From the NCBI RefSeq assembly GCF_900070365.1, contig NZ_LN850107.1, forward strand, positions 6,696,001 through 6,760,000: 64,000 nucleotides of DNA, read 5' to 3'. Shown piece after piece: positions 38,845-47,065 of the stretch. The notes under the pieces are model-generated. The model saw nothing but the letters and a program-made list of their open reading frames with translations. It did not search any database and was not told the DNA's origin. Source of the stretch: Alloactinosynnema sp. L-07. GTDB lineage: Bacteria > Actinomycetota > Actinomycetes > Mycobacteriales > Pseudonocardiaceae. The position numbers and the translations under genes were made by a program. Within the stretch, counting starts at the first letter, position 1, and each line of letters opens with the position of its first letter.

Positions 38845-39807
38845 ATGACTTCCGCGACCAAGCGTGTGTTGCTCGCCAAGCCGCGCGGCTACTGCGCAGG
38901 CGTCGACCGGGCGGTCATCACCGTCGAGAAGGCGCTGGAGACCTACGGCCCGCCGGTCTACGTGCGCAAGGAGATCGTCCACAACCGCCACGTCGTGGAG
39001 ACCCTCCGCGACCGCGGCGCGATCTTCGTCGACGAGGCCGACGAGGTGCCCGAGGGCGCCCTCGTGGTGTTCTCCGCCCACGGCGTCTCGCCCGCGGTCC
39101 ACGAACAGGCCGCCGAGCGCAACCTGCGCACGATCGACGCGACCTGCCCCCTGGTCACCAAAGTCCACTTCGAGGCCAAGCGCTTCGCGCGCGAGGACTA
39201 CGACATCCTGCTGATCGGCCACGAGGGCCACGAGGAAGTCGAGGGCACCGCGGGTGAGGCGCCGGAGCACGTGCAGCTGGTGGACGGCCCCGAGGACGTC
39301 GACAAGGTCGTGGTGCGCGACCCGTCCAAGGTGATCTGGCTGTCCCAGACGACCTTGTCGGTCGACGAGACGATGGAGCGGGTCGACCAGCTCCGCGAAC
39401 GCTTCCCCGATTTGCAGAACCCGCCCAGCGACGACATCTGCTACGCCACCCAGAACCGCCAGGTCGCGGTCAAGGCCATGGCACCGGAATGCGATCTGGT
39501 CCTGGTCGTCGGCTCGACCAACTCCTCGAACTCCAAGCGCCTGGTCGAGGTCGCGCTGCTGGCCGGGGCCAAGGCGTCCTACCTGATCGACTACGCCCAC
39601 GAGGTGGATGAGTCCTGGCTGGACGGCGTCACCACAGTCGGCGTCACCAGCGGCGCGTCGGTGCCGGACAATCTGGTGATGGACCTGCTGGCCTGGCTGG
39701 CCGCGCGCGGGTATGGGCAGGTCGACGAGGTGACGACGGCCAACGAGAAGATCGCCTTCGCCCTGCCGCCGGAACTCCGCAAGGACCTCAAGCCCACCCG
39801 CGACTGA
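38845..39807 (+). CDS. ispH: 4-hydroxy-3-methylbut-2-enyl diphosphate reductase
   Basis: Last enzyme of the MEP isoprenoid pathway, making IPP and DMAPP, 320 residues with a [4Fe-4S] cluster. The three cluster cysteines are Cys17 (KPRGYCAGV), Cys101 ([11 protein letters not shown]) and Cys199 ([11 protein letters not shown]). [16 protein letters not shown] is also characteristic. The final 26 codons are partly repeated about 300 bases downstream. The start ATG 38845 has only a weak Shine-Dalgarno sequence. Confidence 0.96.
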   Translation: MTSATKRVLLAKPRGYCAGVDRAVITVEKALETYGPPVYVRKEIVHNRHVVETLRDRGAIFVDEADEVPEGALVVFSAHGVSPAVHEQAAERNLRTIDATCPLVTKVHFEAKRFAREDYDILLIGHEGHEEVEGTAGEAPEHVQLVDGPEDVDKVVVRDPSKVIWLSQTTLSVDETMERVDQLRERFPDLQNPPSDDICYATQNRQVAVKAMAPECDLVLVVGSTNSSNSKRLVEVALLAGAKASYLIDYAHEVDESWLDGVTTVGVTSGASVPDNLVMDLLAWLAARGYGQVDEVTTANEKIAFALPPELRKDLKPTRD

Positions 39808-39934
39808 CCCACCGCGCCTGCTCGTCTCGCCCGCGACGTCGTACTGGTACACGTCGCGGGCTGTGTCTAAAGCAGCCTTGGCGCAGATCCCGCGACCCGC
39901 CGCTGGCACAGTCGAGGGCTGGTCGTTGGTGTCG

Positions 39935-39962
39935 CACCAGGCACCAGGCACCAGGCACCAGG
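39935..39962. repeat. Four tandem copies of CACCAGG
   Basis: Exact 7-base units at 39935, 39942, 39949 and 39956. This is a simple microsatellite-like tract inside the stretch that separates the two ispH 3' ends and may vary in copy number. Confidence 0.9.
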
Positions 39963-40063
39963 CAACGCCCGTCCGCGCGTTCGGCCCGCCAGTTCCGCCC
40001 AGCTCGCGCGTTACCCGCTCGCACATCCGGCTTCGCCCGGTTCCGCCTTGCCCGCGCGTTCGG

Positions 40064-40111
40064 CTTCGCCCTGCCGCTTCACGAGGACCTCAAGCCCACC
40101 CGCGACTGACC
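40064..40111 (+). pseudogene. Duplicated 3' end of ispH
   Basis: The 28 bases at 40084-40111 are identical to 39782-39809, which encode the last eight codons and stop of ispH plus two bases. A further 14 identical bases (40064-40077 against 39756-39769) precede them, with a short unlike segment that is six bases shorter here. It is therefore a degenerate copy of the gene end, 302 bases downstream of the real one. Confidence 0.85.
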
Positions 40112-40368
40112 GCTTAAGAACTCGAACCGCCCGCAGGCAGCCCCCGCCCTGTCCCTGGGGGGTCGGCCCTGTTCCAGTCTATCGGGGTAGGGCTGCTGGT
40201 TGGGGGTTCGTCGTTCCCCTGTGGATGAATCGACGGATGTGGACAACCGGGCGGTTGGCGCGTCAAGTCTGATCCCCCGATCGCCGAAACAGGGTCTTGT
40301 CGCGGACGGCGAGGAGTCCGGGCTTCACGCGCCGGTGGGGAACGGCCGGATGAGCGACTCGCGGTTGG

Positions 40369-41316
40369 TCAGCGGTCTTCCGGCCGGGGCCGCCTCGGGG
40401 GCTGGCGTTTGGGTGCCGGGCGGGCCGCGCGGTCGTCGCGGGGGCGGGGGTCGGCGGCGCGGTCGCGGGGTGGGCGGGGACGGTCGCCGTCGCGGTGGCG
40501 GTCGCTGGTGCGGGGTTGGCGGTCCTCGCGGGCGGGGCGGGGTCGGTCGTCGTCGCGGCGGGGGCGCTCTTCGCGGGCGGGGCGGGGGTCGCCTCGGCGG
40601 GCGGAGCGGTCGTCGTCGCGAGCGGGGCGGGGGGCGCGGTCGTCGGCTGAGCGGCCGGGTCGGTCGTCGGTGCGGGCGGCTCGCCTCGCTGGGTCGTCGG
40701 CGGGGCGGGAACGGCCGCCGGGACGCGGGACTCGGCGGCGCTCGTCCTCGGAGGGACGCGGCCTGCGGGCGGGGACCTCGTCGAACGGGTCGTCGGCGAC
40801 GTCGGGCCGGGGGCTGACCGCGGCGCGTGGCTTGGCGTCCTCGGATCCATCGGGATCAGGATCGCGCTGGAGGAACAGGCGTCCCAGGCCGATGGCGACC
40901 ACCACGGCCGTGGTGATGCCCATCGTCGGGAAGTTGCTGGTCAGCGGCAGTGCGACCTGGAAGAGCAGGGTCTTGAGCCCGCCACCTGGGGACGCGGGCG
41001 CCAACGCCAGCACCGTGCCAACAGCGGTCAACGCGAACACCAGCGGCGGCTGCACGATCGGGCCGAACAGGTTGCGCCTGCGCACCAGGCACACCGCCGC
41101 GACGCAGCCCAGGATGTAGGCGCCCTGATAGATCTTGCCCAGGGTGTCCTGCCGTTGGATGTCGATCACGGCGGCCACGAGCGTGAGCCCGAACGCCAGC
41201 AACACCGCGCCCCACCATGGCAGGCCACGCGACCTGCCGAAGATCGGACGCTCGTCCCACGTGGGTTCCACGTGGTCATCATCAAGATCGCTGTGGCGAT
41301 CGCGAGTCGCGGTCAC
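40369..41316 (-). CDS. DUF6542 membrane protein with disordered Arg/Asp/Pro tail
   Basis: A 315-residue protein. Four membrane helices lie between about residues 33 and 150 (LPWWGAVLLAFGLTLVAAVI is the first). The C-terminal half (about 155-315) is a very repetitive Arg/Asp/Pro/Ala-rich tail, certainly disordered and with a high positive and negative charge. The arrangement, and its place near ispH, are those of the actinobacterial DUF6542 family (function unknown). It starts with GTG and lacks a clear Shine-Dalgarno sequence. Confidence 0.85.
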   Translation of the reverse strand: MTATRDRHSDLDDDHVEPTWDERPIFGRSRGLPWWGAVLLAFGLTLVAAVIDIQRQDTLGKIYQGAYILGCVAAVCLVRRRNLFGPIVQPPLVFALTAVGTVLALAPASPGGGLKTLLFQVALPLTSNFPTMGITTAVVVAIGLGRLFLQRDPDPDGSEDAKPRAAVSPRPDVADDPFDEVPARRPRPSEDERRRVPRPGGRSRPADDPARRAARTDDRPGRSADDRAPRPARDDDRSARRGDPRPAREERPRRDDDRPRPAREDRQPRTSDRHRDGDRPRPPRDRAADPRPRDDRAARPAPKRQPPRRPRPEDR

Positions 41317-41418
41317 GTCGGTACACGTTAGTCCGTCGGTGTTGGGTCGCTGTCATCCTGCGGCTAACCAGTCATTTGTGTGAGCCCGCGCATACGCCGA
41401 TCGGTCTAACCCAACCGC

Positions 41419-42366
41419 TCAGTCGATGGGCATCTCCTCCTGGAGGTCGTGGCCGTTGATCACCGTTTCCTCCACCCGCCGCACTCCCGGCAGGGGCGTC
41501 GGGCTGGCGGCGGCGTCGGACAGCGGGGTGACGGTGGTCCGGAACAGTTCCAGCGCGTCGAGTTCGCGGCGGCGGGCCGACAGGAAGCGCTGGAGGTGGG
41601 TGCTGGACAGGTTGACGGCGTCGACCGCCATGCCCGCGGCCCGGTGGGCGGAGGCCGCACGGGAGCGGACCGCGGTGACGTCGTCGGCGATGGTCCGCTC
41701 GGTCGCGGCGAACAGGGCCGCGGAAGCGATGACGGCGAAGCCGGTGGGGCCGCAGATGAAGACGCGGCGGTCCAGCAGCCAGCGCATCAGGTCCGGGTCG
41801 GTGTCGAGCGCGGCCACGACCGCCGCGTCCGACGGGACGAACATGATCGTGCCGTAGATCGCGTCCGCCCAGCGCTGGTAGCCCTTGCCCGCCAACTCGG
41901 CCGCGCGCGAGCGGATGTTGCGCACGTGGACCCGCAACGCGTCGAGGCGTTCCTCGGCGTCGTCGGTCTCCACGGCCTCGGCCCAGCAGGCCAGGCTCAT
42001 CTTGGCGTCGACCGGGACCCGGCGGTCGGCGCCGACGAGTAAGAGCAGGTCCGGCCGGACGGCACCGCCGCCCGCGACGTCGGTCTGCACGCTGAAGTGC
42101 AGCCCCTCCCGCAGGCCCAAGGCCCGCGCGGTCTCCACCAGCACCTGTTCGCCCAGTTCGCCGCGCCCGCTGATCGAGGCGAAGGCGACCTCGTAGCGGC
42201 GCAAGGCGACCTGGTGGGCGTCGGAGCGGCGGCGTTCGGCCTCGACTTCGGCGCGCGCGGCGTCGGCTCGCCGAACGCTGTCGGTGTAGAGCCGCCAGAA
42301 CAGTGCCGCGGCGGCGGCGAGCAGCAGCACGAGCACGGCGGCGACGGTGCCGAGCACGGCGGTCAC
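41419..42366 (-). CDS. rmuC: DNA recombination protein RmuC
   Basis: A 315-residue protein with an N-terminal membrane helix (about 2-26), a short coiled coil and the RmuC nuclease-like domain of the PD-(D/E)XK type (VRPDLLLLVGADRRVPVDAK holds the Asp and Lys). RmuC limits inversions and acts in DNA recombination. GTG 42366 is preceded by GGAGG at good spacing. It is divergent from sbcDC with a LexA box between them, so it is probably SOS-controlled. Confidence 0.9.
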   Translation of the reverse strand: MTAVLGTVAAVLVLLLAAAAALFWRLYTDSVRRADAARAEVEAERRRSDAHQVALRRYEVAFASISGRGELGEQVLVETARALGLREGLHFSVQTDVAGGGAVRPDLLLLVGADRRVPVDAKMSLACWAEAVETDDAEERLDALRVHVRNIRSRAAELAGKGYQRWADAIYGTIMFVPSDAAVVAALDTDPDLMRWLLDRRVFICGPTGFAVIASAALFAATERTIADDVTAVRSRAASAHRAAGMAVDAVNLSSTHLQRFLSARRRELDALELFRTTVTPLSDAAASPTPLPGVRRVEETVINGHDLQEEMPID

Positions 42367-42433
42367 GGGACGACCTCCTCCATCGGATCGGTGTGTACGA
42401 CGATCTTTACCGCATTCCACCGACAGAACCAGC

Positions 42434-42449
42434 TCGAACGCGCGTTCGA
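42434..42449. promoter_or_regulatory. SOS (LexA) box between rmuC and sbcDC
   Basis: TCGAACGCGCGTTCGA is a perfect palindrome that matches the actinobacterial and Bacillus-type LexA consensus (TCGAAC-N4-GTTCGA, often written GAACN4GTTC). It lies 67 bases from the rmuC start and 48 bases before sbcD, so it can control both. Confidence 0.85.
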
Positions 42450-42497
42450 CCGGCGTGGCTCCCCCGATCGGGGGGATCTTCGCCGTAGCTTGGCGGG

Positions 42498-43640
42498 ATG
42501 CGGGTCCTGCATACCTCCGACTGGCACCTGGGCCGCACCTTCCACGGCCGTGATCTGCTCGCCGAGCAGGAGTCCGTGCTGGCCGGGCTCGCCGACCTGG
42601 TCGCCGACGAGAAGATCGACGTCGTGGTCATGTCCGGTGACCTCTACGACCGCGCCGTCCCCTCGGCCGAGGCGGTCGGTGTCTGCGCCCGGGTGCTCGG
42701 CCGCGTATCCAAGGCAGGCGCCCAGATCGTGCTCACCCCGGGCAACCACGATTCCGCCCCCCGCCTCGGCGCGTTCGGTGAGTTCGCCGCGGCGGGCGGG
42801 CTGCACCTGCGCACCTCGGTCACCGACGTGGCCCGGCCCGTCCTGCTGGCCGACGCCCACGGCCCGGTCGCCTTCTACGGCATCCCCTACCTGGAGCCCG
42901 AGATCGCCCGCCAGGGCCTGGGCATGCCTGAGCTGCGCACCCACGCCCACGTGCTCGGCGAGGCCATGACCAGGATCCGGGCCGACCTGGCCGCCCGGCC
43001 GGGAACCAGGTCGGTCGTGCTCGCCCACGCCTTCGTCATCGGCGGGCAGGCCAGCGACTCCGAGCGCACCATCGCCATCGGCGGCGTCCCGCACGTGCCC
43101 AGCGCGGCGTTCGCGGGCGTCGACTACGCCGCGCTCGGCCACCTCCACGGCCCACAGACCCTGGCCGACCACCTGCGCTACTCGGGCAGCCCGATGGCCT
43201 ACTCCTTCTCCGAGGCCCGCCACCGCAAGTCCGTCTGGCTGGTCGACCTCGACGCGCAGGGCCTGGCGGGCGTCGAACGACGTGAACTGCCGGTGCCGCG
43301 CGGGCTGGCCACCGTGCGCGGCGATCTCGACGAGATCCTCACCGAGCGCACGCATGATGGTCTGGTCGACAAGTTCCTCTCCGTCGAGCTGACCGACCAG
43401 GTCCGCCCGCTCGACGCCATGCGCAGGCTCCAGACCCGCTTCCCGCACGCCGTCCACCTGGAGTGGCGGCCCGCGGGTGGCCAGCCGCGGGCCGAGCTGT
43501 TCGAGCTGCCGCGGCACCGCGACGACGCTGAGGTGGCGTGCTGCTTCGTCGCCGACACGCGGGGCGCGCCGCCGAGTGAGACCGAGCGCGGCCTGCTGCG
43601 GGAGGCCCTGGCCGCGGTCGCCGGGAAGGAGCCGGAATGA
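42498..43640 (+). CDS. sbcD: Nuclease SbcCD subunit D
   Basis: Mre11-type metallophosphoesterase nuclease, 380 residues. The phosphoesterase motifs are HTSDWHLGR (residues 5-13), VMSGDLYDR, LTPGNHDS and a later VLAHAFV. With SbcC it opens hairpins and trims DNA ends. The stop overlaps the sbcC start (ATGA). A LexA box lies just upstream. Confidence 0.96.
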   Translation: MRVLHTSDWHLGRTFHGRDLLAEQESVLAGLADLVADEKIDVVVMSGDLYDRAVPSAEAVGVCARVLGRVSKAGAQIVLTPGNHDSAPRLGAFGEFAAAGGLHLRTSVTDVARPVLLADAHGPVAFYGIPYLEPEIARQGLGMPELRTHAHVLGEAMTRIRADLAARPGTRSVVLAHAFVIGGQASDSERTIAIGGVPHVPSAAFAGVDYAALGHLHGPQTLADHLRYSGSPMAYSFSEARHRKSVWLVDLDAQGLAGVERRELPVPRGLATVRGDLDEILTERTHDGLVDKFLSVELTDQVRPLDAMRRLQTRFPHAVHLEWRPAGGQPRAELFELPRHRDDAEVACCFVADTRGAPPSETERGLLREALAAVAGKEPE

Positions 43641-46570
43641 GACTGCACCGCCTCGAACTCGCCGCCTTCGGCCCGTACCCGGGTCACGAGGTGGTCGACT
43701 TCGACGCGCTCGGCGCCGACGGCCTGTTCCTGCTGCACGGCGACACCGGCGCGGGCAAGACCACCTTGCTCGACGCGGTCGCGTTCGCCTTGTTCGGCGG
43801 CGTGCCCGGCGTGCGGGACCAGGCGAAACGGCTCCGCTGCGACAGCGCGTCGCCCGATGTCCACACCGAGGTCGCCCTTGAGCTGACGATCCAGCACCAC
43901 CGGCTGCGGATCGTGCGCAGCCCCGAGTACCTGCGCCAGAAGCGGCGCGGCGGCGGGGTCACCAAGCAGCAGGCCAAGGCCGTGCTGACCTGGGTGCACG
44001 CCTCGCCCAGCGGGTATCCGGCCGAAGGCGTGGCGCGGATCGACGAGGTCGCGCGGACGGTGCAGCGACTGCTGGGCATGACCAAGGACCAGTTCTTCCA
44101 GGTCGTTCTCCTGCCGCAGAACGACTTCGCCAGCTTCCTGCGCGCCGACACCGCCGAGCGGGAGAAGTTGCTGGAGAAGCTGTTCGGCACCGAGCACTTC
44201 CAGCGCGTCGAGGGCTGGTTCCGCGAGCAGCGCACCGAGCGCAGGCGCGAGGTGGACGCCTGCCGCCAGACCGTGGGCGAACTGGTCGCCCGGGTCGCGC
44301 AGGCCGCTGATCAGGAACCGCCGGAGGAAGCCGACGAGGCTTGGCTGCGGGAGTTGGTCGAGGGCCTCACCGGTGCGGCCGAGAGCGCGACACGGCTTCG
44401 GGTCGGGACCGCCGACACGCGGGCCGCGGCGGAGGCCGAGCTGCTCGCGGGCCGCGCCGCGCTCGACCGGATCCGCCAGGTGCGGCAGGCCAGGGACGAT
44501 CTGTCCGAATTGGACCGTCAGGCGGGCGACCGCGAGTCGTGGCGTGACGAACTGGCCGCGGCGCGGCGGGCGGTGCCGGTGGTGACGGTCGCCGACGGGC
44601 TGCGCCGGGCCGAGCGGGCGGCCAGGGACGCGGATCGCCGGGCGGGCGCGGCGATGGCCGTGGCAGGCGACCTCGGTTACACAGAAGGCGTTCTGGCCGA
44701 CGACGTGAACCGCCTGCGTGAGGAGGCGGGCGCCCTCGCGGGGCTGGTCGAGGAAGAGGCGCGGCAGGAGGCCGACACGGCCCGGCTGGTCGATATCGAC
44801 GATCTCCTGGCCGACGCGGTCGCCGAGTCGGACGAGCTCGCCGAACGCGCGCGAGGTGTGCCGGATCGGATCGCCGACCTGCGTCAGCAGGTGGCCAACG
44901 CGGCCGACGCGCGCGCGTCGCTCGACGGATTGCGTGCCAGGGAGCGGGAAGTCGCGGCCGTGGTCGGCGCGGCGTCGGCCCTGCCCGGCGCCGAGCGGGA
45001 GCTGCGAACAGCCACGGACGGCCATCAGGACGCGGTCGACGCGCATCAGAACGCGCGCGAGTCCGTGCAGGACCTCCGTCAGCGGCGGCTGGACGGGATG
45101 GCGGCGGAGCTGGCCGCCGGGCTCGTCGCGGGGGAGTCCTGCCCGGTGTGCGGGTCGGCCGACCATCCGGCGTCGGCGCGCTTGGTCGCCGACCGGGTGA
45201 CCGCGGCGGACGAGCGCGGCGCGGTGGCGGCCGAACAGCGGCTGCTGCGGGTCCGCGACGACGCCGCGAAGGCGCTGGCCGGTGCCCAGCGGGAGGTCGC
45301 GCGGCTGCGGGAACGGCTGGTCGGCTGGGTCGACCCCGAGCGGCTGCACGCGGCGGCGACCGCTGCGGTGACGTTGGCGCAAACGCTTGCGGACCAGCAT
45401 GGCGGACTGGTGGCCGAACTCGCGTCGGTCGACGGCGAGGCAGCCCGCAGCACCGGGCGCCGTGCCGCCCTGGACCGCTCGACGGCGGTGCTCGAAGCCG
45501 AGCGGACCACGCTGACGACGGCCGTCACCGAGCGCGGACTTCGCCTCGACGTCGCCAGGGCGGGCTTCTCTGAGGTGCGGGCGCGGCGCGCGCACGTGAT
45601 CGACCTGGTGACGGCCGTGGACAAGGTGGTCGAATCCCGGTCGGTGCTGGCGACGGCGACAGCGCGGGTGGCCGAACAGGGGGCGGTCCTGGCCTCGGCG
45701 GTCGAGGCGGCGGCCTTCGCCGACCTGGCCGAGGCCGAAGGCGCGGCCCGGGCCGAGACGGTGATCAACAAGCTGGAGAGTCAGCTGGCGAGCGCGGACC
45801 TGCGCACCGCGCGCAGCCGGGCGGTGCTCGCCGAGTTCCCCGACGTCGAGCCGGACGCGGAGGTGGACCTCGTGCCGCTGGTCGACGCCGCCCGGCACGC
45901 GCAAGAGGCCGCGGACGCGGCGGTGGCCGCCGCACGGGTCGCCGAAGACCGGGTGCGCACGGTCGAGGGCTTGGGGGTGCGGCTCGCCGCCGCGTGGGCC
46001 GACTTGGCGCCGGTCGAGGCCGACTTCGCCGAACTCGACGCGCTGACCGACGTGGTGAACGGGCGGGGCCAGAACGCCAGTCGGATGTCACTGCGGTCCT
46101 ACGTCCTGGCCGCGCGCCTGGCGGAGGTGGCGGTGGCGGCCAGCGAGCGGCTGCGGCGGATGACGCAGGGCCGCTTCTCATTCGTCCACAGTGGAGAGGC
46201 CGGGGCGCGGGGAACGCGGGGTGGCTTGGGTCTGGACGTGCTCGACGACTTCTCCGGCCAGACGCGGTCCACGAAGACACTGTCGGGTGGGGAGTCCTTT
46301 GTGGCCTCTCTGTCGCTGGCCCTGGGACTGGCCGATGTCGTCGCCGCCGAGACCGGTGGCGCCGTGCTGGACACGCTGTTCGTCGACGAGGGCTTCGGCA
46401 TGCTCGACGCGCCCACGCTCGACGACGTGATGGGGATCCTGGACGAGCTGCGCACCGGCGGCCGGGTGGTGGGGCTGGTGTCCCACGTCGAGGAACTGCG
46501 GCAGCGGATCCCGGTGCGGCTGCGGGTCCGCAAGTCGCGCACCGGGTCGACGCTGGAGATGACCGCGTGA
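43637..46570 (+). CDS. sbcC: Nuclease SbcCD subunit C
   Basis: Rad50-type SMC-like ATPase, 977 residues. Walker A is GDTGAGKT at 35-42, the Q-loop lies in LLPQNDFASFL, a long Arg/Ala/Glu-rich coiled coil is interrupted by the zinc hook Cys502-Pro-Val-Cys505, and the C-terminal head has LSGGESF (near 882) and the Walker B LDTLFVDEGFGMLD. It pairs with SbcD. Length is usual for actinobacteria. Confidence 0.96.
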   Translation: MRLHRLELAAFGPYPGHEVVDFDALGADGLFLLHGDTGAGKTTLLDAVAFALFGGVPGVRDQAKRLRCDSASPDVHTEVALELTIQHHRLRIVRSPEYLRQKRRGGGVTKQQAKAVLTWVHASPSGYPAEGVARIDEVARTVQRLLGMTKDQFFQVVLLPQNDFASFLRADTAEREKLLEKLFGTEHFQRVEGWFREQRTERRREVDACRQTVGELVARVAQAADQEPPEEADEAWLRELVEGLTGAAESATRLRVGTADTRAAAEAELLAGRAALDRIRQVRQARDDLSELDRQAGDRESWRDELAAARRAVPVVTVADGLRRAERAARDADRRAGAAMAVAGDLGYTEGVLADDVNRLREEAGALAGLVEEEARQEADTARLVDIDDLLADAVAESDELAERARGVPDRIADLRQQVANAADARASLDGLRAREREVAAVVGAASALPGAERELRTATDGHQDAVDAHQNARESVQDLRQRRLDGMAAELAAGLVAGESCPVCGSADHPASARLVADRVTAADERGAVAAEQRLLRVRDDAAKALAGAQREVARLRERLVGWVDPERLHAAATAAVTLAQTLADQHGGLVAELASVDGEAARSTGRRAALDRSTAVLEAERTTLTTAVTERGLRLDVARAGFSEVRARRAHVIDLVTAVDKVVESRSVLATATARVAEQGAVLASAVEAAAFADLAEAEGAARAETVINKLESQLASADLRTARSRAVLAEFPDVEPDAEVDLVPLVDAARHAQEAADAAVAAARVAEDRVRTVEGLGVRLAAAWADLAPVEADFAELDALTDVVNGRGQNASRMSLRSYVLAARLAEVAVAASERLRRMTQGRFSFVHSGEAGARGTRGGLGLDVLDDFSGQTRSTKTLSGGESFVASLSLALGLADVVAAETGGAVLDTLFVDEGFGMLDAPTLDDVMGILDELRTGGRVVGLVSHVEELRQRIPVRLRVRKSRTGSTLEMTA

Positions 46571-47065
46571 TCAGCTCTCGTGGGCAAGCAACTGCCGCTT
46601 GATCTCGATGCCCCAGCGAAAGCCGCCCATGCCGCCGCCGGTGCGGGTGATGCGGTGGCAGGGGACGAACAGAGCCGCGGCGTTGCGGGCGCAGGCCATC
46701 GCGGCGGCGCGGATGGCGGCGGGACGGCCGGAGAGCGCGGCGTAGTCCATGTACGTGGTGGGTTTCCCGGCGGGCACCGTGCGCAGGATGTCCCACGCGT
46801 GCAGCAGGAACTCGCCCCCGGTCTGGTGGACCTCGATGGCGTCGATCGCGGTGAGGTCGCCTTCGTGGTAGGCCACGATCGCCTTGGTGACGTCGCCGAG
46901 GTCGGCGCGCGGGGCGACCGCCGACGGGCGCAGCGACTTGTGGATCACCGGGAGCAGGTCGTCGATCCGGGCGGTCCACCCGGAGGCGAGGACGGCGCCG
47001 GACGCCGTCGTGACGGCGGTGAACGGGCCGAGCTGGGTGTCCACTGTGGACGAGTATGCGGTCAT
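46571..47065 (-). CDS. ogt: Methylated-DNA-protein-cysteine methyltransferase
   Basis: Suicide repair protein that takes alkyl groups from O6-alkylguanine, 164 residues. The acceptor is Cys136 in ALFVPCHRITR, and the RYTDYA-like YMDYAALSGRPAAIRA supplies the DNA-binding helix with its Arg finger. GAGAGG precedes the ATG, which overlaps the alkA stop (ATGA), so the two repair genes form a coupled operon. Confidence 0.95.
   Translation of the reverse strand: MTAYSSTVDTQLGPFTAVTTASGAVLASGWTARIDDLLPVIHKSLRPSAVAPRADLGDVTKAIVAYHEGDLTAIDAIEVHQTGGEFLLHAWDILRTVPAGKPTTYMDYAALSGRPAAIRAAAMACARNAAALFVPCHRITRTGGGMGGFRWGIEIKRQLLAHES

Larger units (their letters stand above)
39808..40368. other. 561-bp intergenic region with duplicated ispH end and tandem repeats
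   Basis: No gene is supported. It contains four tandem CACCAGG units (39935-39962), several variants of CGCGTTCGGC and of (A/G)GTTCCGCC, and a second copy of the ispH 3' end at 40064-40111. From 40112 to 40368 nothing could be recognised. Confidence 0.6.

Noticed and set aside
39935..39962. Tandem CACCAGG units as a CRISPR array
   Set aside because: The units are contiguous 7-mers with no spacers and no cas genes are present.
43199..45904. A 901-codon open frame on the minus strand opposite sbcD/sbcC
   Set aside because: It is the shadow of GC-rich codons in sbcDC; its product is His/Arg/Gly-rich without domains, and sbcC is an unmistakable Rad50-type gene.
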